A DNA stretch of 64,000 bases from Salipiger aestuarii (GTDB lineage Bacteria > Pseudomonadota > Alphaproteobacteria > Rhodobacterales > Rhodobacteraceae), in NCBI RefSeq assembly GCF_003259905.1, contig NZ_QLMG01000001.1, positions 1 to 64,000 on the forward strand. The letters run 5' to 3'. Made by a program: the position numbers and the translations under genes. Below are positions 7,987 through 16,864 of this stretch, piece after piece. The notes under the pieces are model-generated. The model worked only from the letters and a program-made list of their open reading frames with translations. It did no database searches and was not told the DNA's origin. The first letter of the stretch is position 1. Each line of letters begins with the position of its first letter.

Positions 7987-9297
7987 TCATTTCACGATAT
8001 GCTCGTCCCTGACGAACATGTTCGCCCATGCCCGGTCGACCAGTTCTGGCGTCATCTTGTAGGGCCAGCCTTCGAAATCGCAGACCGAGATCATCTGGTC
8101 GATCAGGAACACCGGCTGGTAGTTGGCATAGATATTGTCAATGGTCGGGTATTTCGTCTTGAGAAGGTAAATCAGGGCCTGCTCGTCAAGCTGCATCTTT
8201 TTCTTGCGCGCGACCAACGCGAAAATCTTGAGAAAGTTCTCCTGGCTCGGGCCGTCAATCTTGATCTTGAAAAAGATCCGGCGCAGGGCCGCCTTGTCGA
8301 AGATCTCGTTCGGGTGGAAGTTGGTCGAAAAGATCACCAGCGTGTCGAAGGGAACCTCGAATTTTTCGCCCGATTGCAGCGACAGGATGTCCTTGTTTTC
8401 CTCCAGCGGAACGATCCAGCGGTTGACCAGCTTTTGCGGCGATTCCGCCTGGCGCCCCAGGTCGTCGACGATGAAAATGCCCCCCGTCGATTTCAGCTGC
8501 AACGGCGCCTGATAGGTGCGGGCCGTCGGATTGTAGACAAGGTCAAGCATGTTCAGCGACAGCTCGCCCCCGGTAATGACCGTGGGACGGTCGCACAGCA
8601 CATACCGCGTATCGAACCGGTTCTTGCGGCGCAGGACGTTGGGGTCGTCCGCTTCGACCTCGGCGGCGGTATGTACGATAGGGTCGTAAACAGTGATCAC
8701 CTGACCGGAATATTCCACAGCGCGCGGAATGTAGATCTTGTCGCCCATGGCGTCGCGGATGCCGTTGGAAATAGACGACTTCCCGTTTCCCGGCGGGCCG
8801 TACATCAGAATGGACCGCCCCGCCCCCACCGCCGGACCAAGGTGGGAAATCAGGTCTCCGGGCAGCACAAGGTGCCCCATGGCGCCCGTAAGCTGTTCGC
8901 GCGTGATCTGCACGTTGCGGATCGACTGGCGTTTGACCTGTTCGGCATAAACGTGCAGCGGCACCGGCATCGGGCCGAAATATTCCGATTGCGACAGCGC
9001 GTCCGTGGCACGCGCCTTGCCTGCGTCCGTCAGCTGATAGGTCATTTCATGGGTCGCGGACTGCGCGCCGAGCGTGCCCATGGCTTCCAGCAGGCCCTGA
9101 CCGCGGGCCATTTCGATGATTTCCTGCGTGATGCCGATGGGCAGGCACATGTCCCTGGACAGGTAGGACACCGTATTGGCATTCTTGCGGTACACGGTCT
9201 TGAGCGCGATATCGCGCATGAAGACCCGCGGCAGGCTGAGATCTTCAAGCCGCTTTGGCGGTGGTGGCGCCATGACGGCGTTGGTGGCCATGTTCAT
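7987..9297 (-). CDS. AAA ATPase of the Flp-pilus-associated predicted chaperone type
   Basis: 436 residues. An N-terminal ~150-residue region with a winged-helix look is followed by an AAA core: Walker A GPPGNGKS at about 167-174 and Walker B GGIFIVDDLG at 272-281. The family is annotated as predicted ATPase with chaperone activity and is sometimes found near Tad/Flp pilus genes, but no pilus genes are near here. The substrate is unknown. ATG 9297 is chosen because the sequence further upstream looks non-coding. It converges on the ribosomal operon and diverges from the ABC transporter genes. Confidence 0.75.
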   Translation of the reverse strand: MNMATNAVMAPPPPKRLEDLSLPRVFMRDIALKTVYRKNANTVSYLSRDMCLPIGITQEIIEMARGQGLLEAMGTLGAQSATHEMTYQLTDAGKARATDALSQSEYFGPMPVPLHVYAEQVKRQSIRNVQITREQLTGAMGHLVLPGDLISHLGPAVGAGRSILMYGPPGNGKSSISNGIRDAMGDKIYIPRAVEYSGQVITVYDPIVHTAAEVEADDPNVLRRKNRFDTRYVLCDRPTVITGGELSLNMLDLVYNPTARTYQAPLQLKSTGGIFIVDDLGRQAESPQKLVNRWIVPLEENKDILSLQSGEKFEVPFDTLVIFSTNFHPNEIFDKAALRRIFFKIKIDGPSQENFLKIFALVARKKKMQLDEQALIYLLKTKYPTIDNIYANYQPVFLIDQMISVCDFEGWPYKMTPELVDRAWANMFVRDEHIVK

Positions 9298-9496
9298 TTG
9301 TGCTGCCCCGTATGGCGGTTCTGTTGCCCGGAAGGAAACAGCAGCTTTGTGGCGAGAGCTTGGCCCGCCTTGGGAAAAGCGGCGGCGCGGGGCGGTCGCG
9401 CATGGACATCGCGGCGCTTTGCGTAAATTCTCGCGCGGAAGTCCGGGCGCAGATTCGGGCGCTGACAAATGACGACGAGAACAGGGGAGTTCCGCA

Positions 9497-10627
9497 ATGT
9501 CCATCAAGTCGCTGCTCGCGGCCGTGAGCCTTGCCGCGCTGGCATCCGCCGCGCAGGCCGAGGTCAGGGTCGGCATGATCACCACGTTGTCGGGTGGGGG
9601 CGCCAGCCTTGGCATCGACACCCGCGACGGGTTCCTGCTGGGTATGAAAGGTCAGGACGACGTCGAGATCCTTGTCGAGGACGATCAGCGCAAGCCCGAC
9701 GTGGCCGTGCAGATCGCCGACAAGATGATCCAGTCCGACAAGGTCGATGTGCTGACCGGCATCGTATGGTCGAACCTGGCGATGGCAGTGGTGCCGAGCG
9801 CCACGGCGCAGGGCAAATTCTACCTGTCGACCAACGCCGCCCCCGCCCAGCTTGCGGGCAAGGGCTGCCATCCGAACTATTTTGCGGTCAGCTATCAGAA
9901 CGATAACCTGCACGAGGCCGCGGGCGCCTTTGCCAAGTCCGAAGGTTACACCAAGCCGTTCATCATGGCGCCGAACTACCCTGCCGGGCAAGACAGCCTG
10001 AACGGGTTCAAGCGGTTCTTTGACGGCGATCTCGCGGGCGAGGTCTATACCCAGTTGGGCCAGACCGATTTCGCCGCCGAGATTGCCCAGATCCGGGCCA
10101 GCGGCGCGGACAGCGTGTTCTTTTTCCTGCCGGGCGGCATGGGGATTTCGTTCCTCAAGCAATATGCGGGCAGCGGCGTCGGCCTGCCGGTGCTTGGCCC
10201 GGCGTTTTCCTTCGATCAGGCGATCCTGCAAGCGGTGGGCGACGCGGCTCTTGGGGTAAAGAACGGATCGAACTGGTCCAAGGATCTGGAGGTGCCCGCC
10301 AATGCGGATTTCGTCAGCGCGTTTCAGGCGGAATACGGTCGCCTTCCGTCGCTTTATGCGGCCTATGGCTATGACACGGCGCATCTGCTGATCTCGGCGC
10401 TGGACAAGGCCGACCCGTCGGATGCGGATGCCTTCCGCGCGGCGCTGAAGTCTGCGGATTTCGACAGCGTGCGTGGCAAGTTCAGCTTTGACACCAACCA
10501 GCACCCGATTCAGGACATCTACATCCGCGAGGTCATCAAGGAAGGCGACATCTACACCAACAAGATCGTCGCCACCGCGCTGACAGATCGCTCGTCGGCC
10601 TATGTCGATGACTGTTCGATGAAGTGA
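9497..10627 (+). CDS. ABC transporter substrate-binding protein, branched-chain amino acid type
   Basis: 376 residues with a cleavable signal peptide (MSIKSLLAAV to AQA, about 22 residues), then a periplasmic-binding-protein type I fold of the HAAT (LivJ-like) family: VRVGMITTLSGGGASLGIDTR at the start of the mature protein. It captures an amino acid, amide or aromatic substrate in the periplasm; the exact ligand cannot be read from sequence. It is the first gene of a complete five-gene importer. Confidence 0.85.
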   Translation: MSIKSLLAAVSLAALASAAQAEVRVGMITTLSGGGASLGIDTRDGFLLGMKGQDDVEILVEDDQRKPDVAVQIADKMIQSDKVDVLTGIVWSNLAMAVVPSATAQGKFYLSTNAAPAQLAGKGCHPNYFAVSYQNDNLHEAAGAFAKSEGYTKPFIMAPNYPAGQDSLNGFKRFFDGDLAGEVYTQLGQTDFAAEIAQIRASGADSVFFFLPGGMGISFLKQYAGSGVGLPVLGPAFSFDQAILQAVGDAALGVKNGSNWSKDLEVPANADFVSAFQAEYGRLPSLYAAYGYDTAHLLISALDKADPSDADAFRAALKSADFDSVRGKFSFDTNQHPIQDIYIREVIKEGDIYTNKIVATALTDRSSAYVDDCSMK

Positions 10628-10671
10628 AAAGACGGGGCCTTGTCACATGCAAGGCCCCCTGAAGGCCAAAG

Positions 10672-11592
10672 ATGTCACCGATTCTGCTTGCCGAACAAAT
10701 CCTCAACGGGCTGCAATCCGGTGTCATGCTGTTTCTCATGGCGGCCGGTCTGACGCTGATTTTCGGCGTGATGGGGCTTATCAATCTTGCGCATGGGTCG
10801 CTTTACATGGTCGGTGCCTTTGCGGCGGCGGCGGTAGCGGGCGCGACGGGGTCGTTCCTGCTGGCGCTGATCGCGGCGCTGGCGGCGGCGGCGGCGGCCG
10901 GGGCCATGGTCGAGCTGCTGGTGATCCGCCGCCTTTACGCGCGCGACCATCTGGATCAGGTGCTGGCGACCTTCGCGCTAATCCTGATCTTTTCCGAGGG
11001 CACGCGGTGGCTGTTCGGATCGTTCCCGCTGTATCTGGACATTCCACCCTGGCTGGCTGGGACCGTGATGCTGCCCGGCGGCATCGAATACGCAGCCTAC
11101 CGTCTGGCGCTGATCGGCGCCGGGCTGGCGGTGGCGGCGGGGCTGTGGTGGATGAACGCGCGCACGCGGCTGGGCATCCAGATCCGCGCGGGCGAAAACG
11201 ATCGTGAAATGATCGCCGCGCTGGGGGTCGACATCAGCAAGCTGTACACGCTGGTGTTCGCCATCGGTGCCGCGTTGGCCGGGTTGGCGGGCGCGCTTGT
11301 CGGTCCGATCCAGTCAGTACAGATTGGCATGGGCGAGCCGGTGCTGATTCTGGCCTTTGTGGTGATCGTGATCGGCGGCATCGGGTCGGTCAGGGGGGCG
11401 CTGGTGGGCGGGTTGCTGGTGGGGCTGACCGACACGCTGGGCCGCCTTCTGCTGCCCGAACTGTTCAAGCTGGTCACCGACGCCTCTGGCGCCGCCACCA
11501 TCGGATCGGCCTTCGCGTCGATGGCGATCTACATTCTGATGGCGGGGGTCCTGATCTGGAAACCCACCGGCCTGTTCGGAGCCCGCGCATGA
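10672..11592 (+). CDS. livH: ABC transporter permease, LivH family
   Basis: 306 residues with about eight hydrophobic segments and the LivH-type start (EQILNGLQSGVMLFLMAAGLTLIFGVMGLINLAHG). It forms half of the inner-membrane channel for the importer. It follows the binding-protein gene by 44 bp and overlaps the next permease at ATGA. Confidence 0.88.
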   Translation: MSPILLAEQILNGLQSGVMLFLMAAGLTLIFGVMGLINLAHGSLYMVGAFAAAAVAGATGSFLLALIAALAAAAAAGAMVELLVIRRLYARDHLDQVLATFALILIFSEGTRWLFGSFPLYLDIPPWLAGTVMLPGGIEYAAYRLALIGAGLAVAAGLWWMNARTRLGIQIRAGENDREMIAALGVDISKLYTLVFAIGAALAGLAGALVGPIQSVQIGMGEPVLILAFVVIVIGGIGSVRGALVGGLLVGLTDTLGRLLLPELFKLVTDASGAATIGSAFASMAIYILMAGVLIWKPTGLFGARA

Positions 11593-12572
11593 ACCGCGAA
11601 TGGCTGTTGAACGCGGCGCTGCTGGCGGGGCTGGTGGTCGTGCCCGGCTGGGCGGTTTGGGCGGACGAGCCGTTTACCATCATGCTTGCCACCCGCGCGG
11701 TGATCTTTGCGCTGGCCGCCGCGGGGCTGAACATCGCGCTGGGCTTGGGCGGGCTGGTCAGTCTCGGGCACGCGGTGTTTTTTGGCATCGGCGGCTATGC
11801 CATGGGCGTTCTGGCGAGCCATGCGCAGAATTACACCCCGCTTTACGACGGGGTCTTCACCATCCAGGGCACCAAATCCATGCCGGTGATCTGGCTGGCC
11901 GCGGCGGTCACGTCGGGGTTGGCGGCGTGGCTGATCGGGGTGCTGAGTTTGCGCACCTCGGGTGCCTACTTCATCATGATTACGCTGGCATTCGGGCAGA
12001 TGGCCTATTTCTTTGCGATCTCTTGGCCCGCCTATGGCGGCGAGGACGGCCTGAGCATTTATGTCCGCAACGGATTTCCGGGGCTGAACACGCTGGACCC
12101 CATACAGTTTTACGGGCTGTGTCTGGCGTGGCTGTGCCTCGTGCTCTGGGGATACGCGCGGCTTCGCCGGTCGCCCTTCGGGCTGGCGCTGGATTCCGCG
12201 CGGCAGGTGCCCGACCGGGTGCGCGCCGTCGGGCTTGATCCGCGCAGGCTGCAACTGGTGGCGCTGGTGCTCTCGGGCGCGGTGACCGGGCTGGCGGGGG
12301 CGCTGTTCGCCGACCTCAACCGCTTTGTCAGCCCGTCGATGCTCAGCTGGCAGATGTCGGGCGAGATCATCGTGTTTGTCATCATCGGTGGCGTGGCGCG
12401 TCTGTTCGGCCCGGTGGCGGGAGCGGTGTTTTATGTGATGATGGAACATTGGCTGGGCGGCATCAGCGACTACTGGCAGATATTCCTGGGGCTGGTGCTG
12501 CTGGCGGTGGTGCTGTTCGGGCGCGGTGGGCTGATCGGCATGATCTGCGGCAAGGGGCGGCCCGATGCCTGA
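11589..12572 (+). CDS. livM: ABC transporter permease, LivM family
   Basis: 327 residues, hydrophobic throughout, with the LivM hallmarks GLNIALGLGGLVSLGHAVFFGIGGY and LRTSGAYFIMITLAFGQM. It is the second channel subunit. It starts inside the stop codon region of livH (ATGA) and overlaps livG by 8 nt, indicating one translationally coupled operon. Confidence 0.88.
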   Translation: MNREWLLNAALLAGLVVVPGWAVWADEPFTIMLATRAVIFALAAAGLNIALGLGGLVSLGHAVFFGIGGYAMGVLASHAQNYTPLYDGVFTIQGTKSMPVIWLAAAVTSGLAAWLIGVLSLRTSGAYFIMITLAFGQMAYFFAISWPAYGGEDGLSIYVRNGFPGLNTLDPIQFYGLCLAWLCLVLWGYARLRRSPFGLALDSARQVPDRVRAVGLDPRRLQLVALVLSGAVTGLAGALFADLNRFVSPSMLSWQMSGEIIVFVIIGGVARLFGPVAGAVFYVMMEHWLGGISDYWQIFLGLVLLAVVLFGRGGLIGMICGKGRPDA

Positions 12573-13314
12573 CTCCGTCCTGTCCACCCACGAGCTGCAC
12601 AAGGCGTTCGGAGCGTTGCGCGCCAGCGAAGGCATTTCGATCCGTCTGCTGCACGGCGAGATCCACGCGATCATCGGTCCCAACGGCGCCGGGAAATCCA
12701 CGCTGATCGCGCAGATCTGCGGGTCGCTGCGCCCCGATTCCGGGCGCGTGACCTTTCTGGGGCGCGACGTGACCGCCCTGCCGACCGAAGCCCGCGCCCG
12801 GATGGGACTTGCGCGCACGTTCCAGACTTCGGCGCTGGCGATGGACCAGACGGTGATGCAAAACGTGTTGCTGGGCGCGCTCGGCGCATCGGGGCGGCCC
12901 TGGCGGTTCCTGTCGCGCGTCGCCCGCGATGCCGGCCTGCGCGATACCGCCGAAGCCGCGCTGCTTGAAACCGGCTTGCAGGATCTGGCCCGGCTGCGCA
13001 CCGCCGAGCTTAGCCACGGCCAGCGCCGCCAGCTGGAGGTCGCCGTCGCGTTGACACAAGCGCCCCGCGCCTTCGTGATGGATGAACCGATGGCGGGGCT
13101 GGGCGCCGAAGGATCGCGCCACCTGACCGGCTTTCTTGACCGGCTGCGGACGCGCGCGCCGATCCTGCTGGTCGAACATGACATGGACGCGGTATTCGCG
13201 CTGGCCGACCGCATCACCGTACTGGTCTACGGGCGCGTCATCGCGACCGGAAGCGTTGAAGACATCCGCGCCGATCCCCTGGTCCGCGACGCCTATCTGG
13301 GGGACGGGGCATGA
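12565..13314 (+). CDS. livG: ABC transporter ATP-binding protein, LivG family
   Basis: 249 residues with Walker A GPNGAGKST, signature LSHGQRRQLEVA, Walker B FVMDEPMAGL and the switch histidine in LLVEHDMD. The C-terminal tail (YGRVIATGSVEDIRADP, VRDAYLGDG) is typical of LivG. It powers uptake through the two permeases. Confidence 0.88.
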   Translation: MPDSVLSTHELHKAFGALRASEGISIRLLHGEIHAIIGPNGAGKSTLIAQICGSLRPDSGRVTFLGRDVTALPTEARARMGLARTFQTSALAMDQTVMQNVLLGALGASGRPWRFLSRVARDAGLRDTAEAALLETGLQDLARLRTAELSHGQRRQLEVAVALTQAPRAFVMDEPMAGLGAEGSRHLTGFLDRLRTRAPILLVEHDMDAVFALADRITVLVYGRVIATGSVEDIRADPLVRDAYLGDGA

Positions 13315-13994
13315 CGCTTTTGTCGCTGACGCAGCTTACCGCATCCTACGGGGCAACGCAGGCGCTGTTCGGCGTCGATCTGGATATTGCGGCGGGCGAG
13401 GCGGTGGCGATGATGGGCCGCAACGGCATGGGCAAGACCACCACCGTGCGCTGCATTTGCCGGATGATGCCCGCGCAGGGCACGCTGGTCTTTGACGGGC
13501 AGGATCTGTCGCGCCTGCCGTCGCATCGCGCGGCGCGGCTTGGCATCGGGCTGGTGCCCGAGGGCCGGCGGTGTTTCCGCGACCTGAGCGTGGCCGAAAA
13601 CCTTGTCGCGGCGGCCCGGCCCGGTGCGTGGCATGCGGGCAGGGTCGAACGGCTTTTTCCGCGTCTGGGCGAACGGCGCAGGCAGCGCGCCGCCTCGTTG
13701 TCGGGGGGCGAACAGCAGATGCTTGCGATCGGGCGGGCGTTGATGACCAATCCGCGGATGTTGATCCTTGACGAGGCGACCGAGGGGCTTGCCCCGACGG
13801 TGCGTGCCGAGATCTGGGCGGCTATCGCCACGCTCAAGGCCGATGGCATGGCGATGCTGGTGATCGACAAGTCGCTGAAGGAACTGCGCGGCGCCTGCGA
13901 TCGCGCGGTGATCCTGGAACGCGGACGCAGCGTGTGGGCCGGGCCGATGCGGGCGCTGACGACACAGGTTGCCAACACGCATCTTGGCCTCTGA
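13311..13994 (+). CDS. livF: ABC transporter ATP-binding protein, LivF family
   Basis: 227 residues, the second ATPase of the importer: Walker A GRNGMGKTT, signature LSGGEQQMLAIGRAL, Walker B LILDEATEGLAP. The position of the switch histidine reads LLVIDKSLKEL-like (MLVIDKSL), so a conserved histidine is replaced by aspartate or lysine, as in some LivF proteins. It overlaps livG by 4 nt and ends the operon. Confidence 0.87.
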   Translation: MTLLSLTQLTASYGATQALFGVDLDIAAGEAVAMMGRNGMGKTTTVRCICRMMPAQGTLVFDGQDLSRLPSHRAARLGIGLVPEGRRCFRDLSVAENLVAAARPGAWHAGRVERLFPRLGERRRQRAASLSGGEQQMLAIGRALMTNPRMLILDEATEGLAPTVRAEIWAAIATLKADGMAMLVIDKSLKELRGACDRAVILERGRSVWAGPMRALTTQVANTHLGL

Positions 13995-14436
13995 CGCCCG
14001 GATCGTCGGCCTGTGGTTCGTCCCTGAAAAAGGACGTTGGCATTGTGACGCGAACAATTCGCGCAGCGCCATCCGACTGTCTTGCGCGCCCGCCATGCGA
14101 CGTCATCGGCGCGCTGCGCGCGAGGCATTGAAGTGAAGCCATATAGCGCTGTCTTCGCTGCGAAAACGCTGCGTGTCCGGCGCAAATGCGACAAATTTCG
14201 GCTCTGATTTTGCCGGCTTTCTCCTGGGACAGATGCGTGTTTCGGCCCTGCTCGCGCCGCGCAGACCCTGTCGCCGCGCCGTGATCTTCAGCAGCGACGA
14301 TGCCCGGTTTCGACCCTGCCTCCGCCAGCGGCGCGATGGAAGACATCCGCGGAGTCTTTGAAATCGAGGTTGTCCGCGCGTTGACGGCACCCTGTCCGGC
14401 TGCTGGCGGCGGGTGCCGGATAGCGGCGGGCCGGAC
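13995..14436. other. Intergenic stretch without recognised genes
   Basis: 442 bp after livF. Short frames exist on both strands, but none has a convincing start or a family signature. It runs into the broken gene at 14437. Confidence 0.4.
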
Positions 14437-14773
14437 ATGGACAACAGCCCGTTCTCTCAGATCGAGAACACGGCGGACAGGATGTTTGAAATCCGGGTCG
14501 GCGGCGAAGGGGCAATTACCGACGCGCAGACCGCCGATTGCTCTGTCGAGGTCGATCCCGATGGTCTGATGCGGATCAGGGCGACGTCCCTTTGTTCACG
14601 AAGCCGACGATCTCAGAACCCATCGAGGGCGGGGAAGCCGTGACAACTGTCTACCTCACCTTTGGTGATTCCGGACTTGGCGCAGAGTATTCGCGCGCGC
14701 GGGGGGGGAAGACGCCCAGGCCGAAATGGCGGTGCTGAACGGCGCGGTCGATGTCGAACCGACGCTCGTTTGA
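14437..14773 (+). pseudogene. Broken small gene with two frameshifts, unknown function
   Basis: A protein of about 110 residues can be pieced together from three frames: MDNSPFSQIENTADRMFEIR and onward to about 14580, then DVPLFTKPTISEPIEGGEAV through VYLTFGDSGLGAEYSRARG, then EDAQAEMAVLNGAVDVEPT to a TGA at 14771-14773. The second shift falls on a run of eight G (14701-14708). Composition and fluency in each piece look protein-like. I do not recognise the family. Either a decayed gene or a gene with sequencing errors. Confidence 0.45.
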
Positions 14774-14832
14774 CCGCTTGCCGCCGCGCGCCCGTCGGGA
14801 TTAGGACGGTGGGACGAAACAGGAGCCTGCTC

Positions 14833-15681
14833 ATGACGATCCCCGCCGATGCCGATGCGCGCCGCGCCGTTCCTCCGGTGATCTGCTATCCGACCGATAC
14901 GCTGCCCGTGCCGGACATGGTGCGCTACAGGCGGGCGCTGGACGGGGCCATGGCGGTTTCGCAGCTCCTTGCCCCGCCACGGGGGGCGTGCCATTTCCGG
15001 GTGAAGGCCGGGCAGTTCTTTCGCATCACCAGTGTGGGTGGCCCGCAGGTCGGCGATCTGAACCTCTGGCACGATGGCGATTTGTCCGAGCGGTTCTATT
15101 CGGGCAAGACACGGGCGCTGCATGGCAGTCATGTGACGAGCGGCGAAAGGTTGTGGTCAAGCTTTCCCCACCTGCGCCCCATGGCCACCATCGTCGAGGA
15201 TACGCTGGGCTGGTACGGGATCGACGCGTTCGGCGGGTCTGTGCACGATGTGATCGGCACGCGCTGCGATCCCTATACCGGCAACCTGCTGTCGGGCGCG
15301 CAGTACCATCACTGTTGCCATTCCAATCTGACCCGTGCCCTGGCCGACGCCACCGGCCTGCCTCTGCCCGAGGCGGAAAGACATGTGCACGATGTGCTGA
15401 ACGTGTTCATGTGCACGGGGTTCACCCGCGATACCGGGCAGTATTTCATGAAGGCAAGCCCGGTGCGGCCTGGCGATCACCTCACTTTTTTTGCCGAGAT
15501 CGACCTGCTGGGTGCGCTCAGCGCCTGCCCGGGGGGCGATTGTTCATCCAAGCACAGCTCGGATGGCGTGGATTGTCATCCGTTGCGGGTCGAGGTGCTG
15601 GCGGCTGAAAGCGGCGCCCTGGATGGCTGGGCGTCGCCCATGGCCAACGGATACGACCGCAGCCATGGGCGTCAGGTTTAA
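14833..15681 (+). CDS. DUF1989 (urea carboxylase-associated) family protein
   Basis: 282 residues. The central region (FRVKAGQFFRITSVGGPQVGDLNLW, CHSNLTRAL, VFMCTGFTRDTGQYFMKASP, GDHLTFFAEIDL) is the DUF1989 fold found in urea-carboxylase-associated proteins, linked to degradation of urea, amides and guanidines. ATG 14833 follows an ACAGGAG. It lies after the amino-acid/amide-type ABC importer, which suggests, without proof, a nitrogen-compound uptake and use unit. Confidence 0.8.
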   Translation: MTIPADADARRAVPPVICYPTDTLPVPDMVRYRRALDGAMAVSQLLAPPRGACHFRVKAGQFFRITSVGGPQVGDLNLWHDGDLSERFYSGKTRALHGSHVTSGERLWSSFPHLRPMATIVEDTLGWYGIDAFGGSVHDVIGTRCDPYTGNLLSGAQYHHCCHSNLTRALADATGLPLPEAERHVHDVLNVFMCTGFTRDTGQYFMKASPVRPGDHLTFFAEIDLLGALSACPGGDCSSKHSSDGVDCHPLRVEVLAAESGALDGWASPMANGYDRSHGRQV

Positions 15682-15693
15682 GCGGCGCAGAGC

Positions 15694-16398
15694 CTAGCTG
15701 AACGATGCCTCAAGGGCGATGCGCACCATGTCGCCGAACGAACTTTGCCGGTCCTGGGCCGACAGGGCCTCGTGCGTCAGCAAATGGTCCGAGACGGTCA
15801 GAACCGCCAGCGCCCGAACACCGTGGCGGGCGGCAAGGTTGTAAAGCTCTGCCGCTTCCATTTCGACGCCGAGGATGCCGTGGCGTGTCATGATGTCGTT
15901 GAGATCCGGGCGTTCGTCGTAAAACACATCCGCCGAATAGAGTCCGCCAACATGATACGTCGCGCCAATTGACCTCGCCGCGACCACGGCTTTCTGCAAA
16001 AGATCGAAATCCGCGCAGGGCGCGAAATTCAATTCCCGAAAGATCCCGCGGGACGGAGTCGACAGGGACGACGCGGTCATTCCAAGGATGACGTCGCGCA
16101 ATCCGACAGCCGGTTGCATCGCGCCGCAAGATCCGATCCTGACGAGCGTTTTTGCGCCGTAGTCGCGGATCAGTTCGTTGGCGTAGATCGACAGGCTGGG
16201 CATACCCATCCCCGACCCGTGGATGGTAACCGGATGGCCATTCCAGGTGCCGGTAAACCCAAACATTCCGCGCACCCGATTGACGCACACCGGGTTGTCG
16301 AGAAAGTTATGCGCCGCCCATTCGGCGCGCAGGGGATCGCCGGGCAATAGAACCGTTTCGGCGATCTGTCCCGCTTCGGCCCCGATATGGATCGTCAT
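15694..16398 (-). CDS. deoD: Purine-nucleoside phosphorylase, DeoD type
   Basis: 234 residues, the usual length of the hexameric bacterial enzyme that splits purine (deoxy)nucleosides with phosphate. Motifs: [11 protein letters not shown] (phosphate), [21 protein letters not shown] (ribose) and the catalytic aspartate in LTVSDHLL. Its ATG shares one base with the stop of the H-NS-like gene upstream (TGATG), so the two are coupled. Confidence 0.93.
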   Translation of the reverse strand: MTIHIGAEAGQIAETVLLPGDPLRAEWAAHNFLDNPVCVNRVRGMFGFTGTWNGHPVTIHGSGMGMPSLSIYANELIRDYGAKTLVRIGSCGAMQPAVGLRDVILGMTASSLSTPSRGIFRELNFAPCADFDLLQKAVVAARSIGATYHVGGLYSADVFYDERPDLNDIMTRHGILGVEMEAAELYNLAARHGVRALAVLTVSDHLLTHEALSAQDRQSSFGDMVRIALEASFS

Positions 16399-16709
16399 CA
16401 GATCGCCAGGTCGTCCAGCGTTTTGCCCGAAGCGAGCGCGTCATTGAGCCAGTTGGGTTTGCGGCCACGGCCGGTCCAGGTCTGCGACGGGTTCGCCGGA
16501 TTGGCGTATTTCGGCGCGCCTTTCGATCCCTTGGCGCTTCCAGCGGTCAGCACTTCGTCCAGAGAAAAGCCGAATTCCTTTACCGCCTGTTCCGCAGCAC
16601 GTTTCGCGTCGGCCTTGCGGCGCGTTTCGAGCGTATTCAAAGCGCGGTCGACATCGGCCCGCAGTTTCTTGAGTTCGTCCTTAGAGAGAGCTTCGAGGTT
16701 CACTTCCAT
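16398..16709 (-). CDS. H-NS/HvrA-like nucleoid protein
   Basis: 103 residues: a charged N-terminal helix region (residues ~5-45, oligomerisation) and the C-terminal H-NS DNA-binding core [23 protein letters not shown] at about 67-89. Such proteins in Rhodobacterales (HvrA/Spb) bind curved AT-rich DNA and silence or tune genes. The start is preceded by AAAAGGTGACCCGTC. It is transcribed with deoD. Confidence 0.88.
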   Translation of the reverse strand: MEVNLEALSKDELKKLRADVDRALNTLETRRKADAKRAAEQAVKEFGFSLDEVLTAGSAKGSKGAPKYANPANPSQTWTGRGRKPNWLNDALASGKTLDDLAI

Positions 16710-16810
16710 GACGGGTCACCTTTTGTATCGCTATCGTGGAATCCCCTAATTTGATGAATAAGCGGTAAACGCAAGCGCTTTTATGTGGCAGAGCCATACG
16801 AATTTAAATA

Positions 16811-16835
16811 CCCGCCGGTATTTAATACCGGCGGG
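16811..16835 (-). terminator. Perfect hairpin after ecm, likely terminator
   Basis: CCCGCCGGTA (16811-16820) pairs with TACCGGCGGG (16826-16835) around a 5-nt loop. It lies 30 bp after the ecm stop codon on the minus strand. The following minus-strand sequence (TATTTAAATT) is AU-rich but not a pure T run. Confidence 0.5.
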
Positions 16836-16864
16836 TTTCCGTCTTTCGGGTCGGACAGAATGGT

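Noticed and set aside
7999-9426. 475-codon open frame on the plus strand
   Set aside because: It is antisense to the AAA ATPase gene, which has clear Walker motifs on the other strand.
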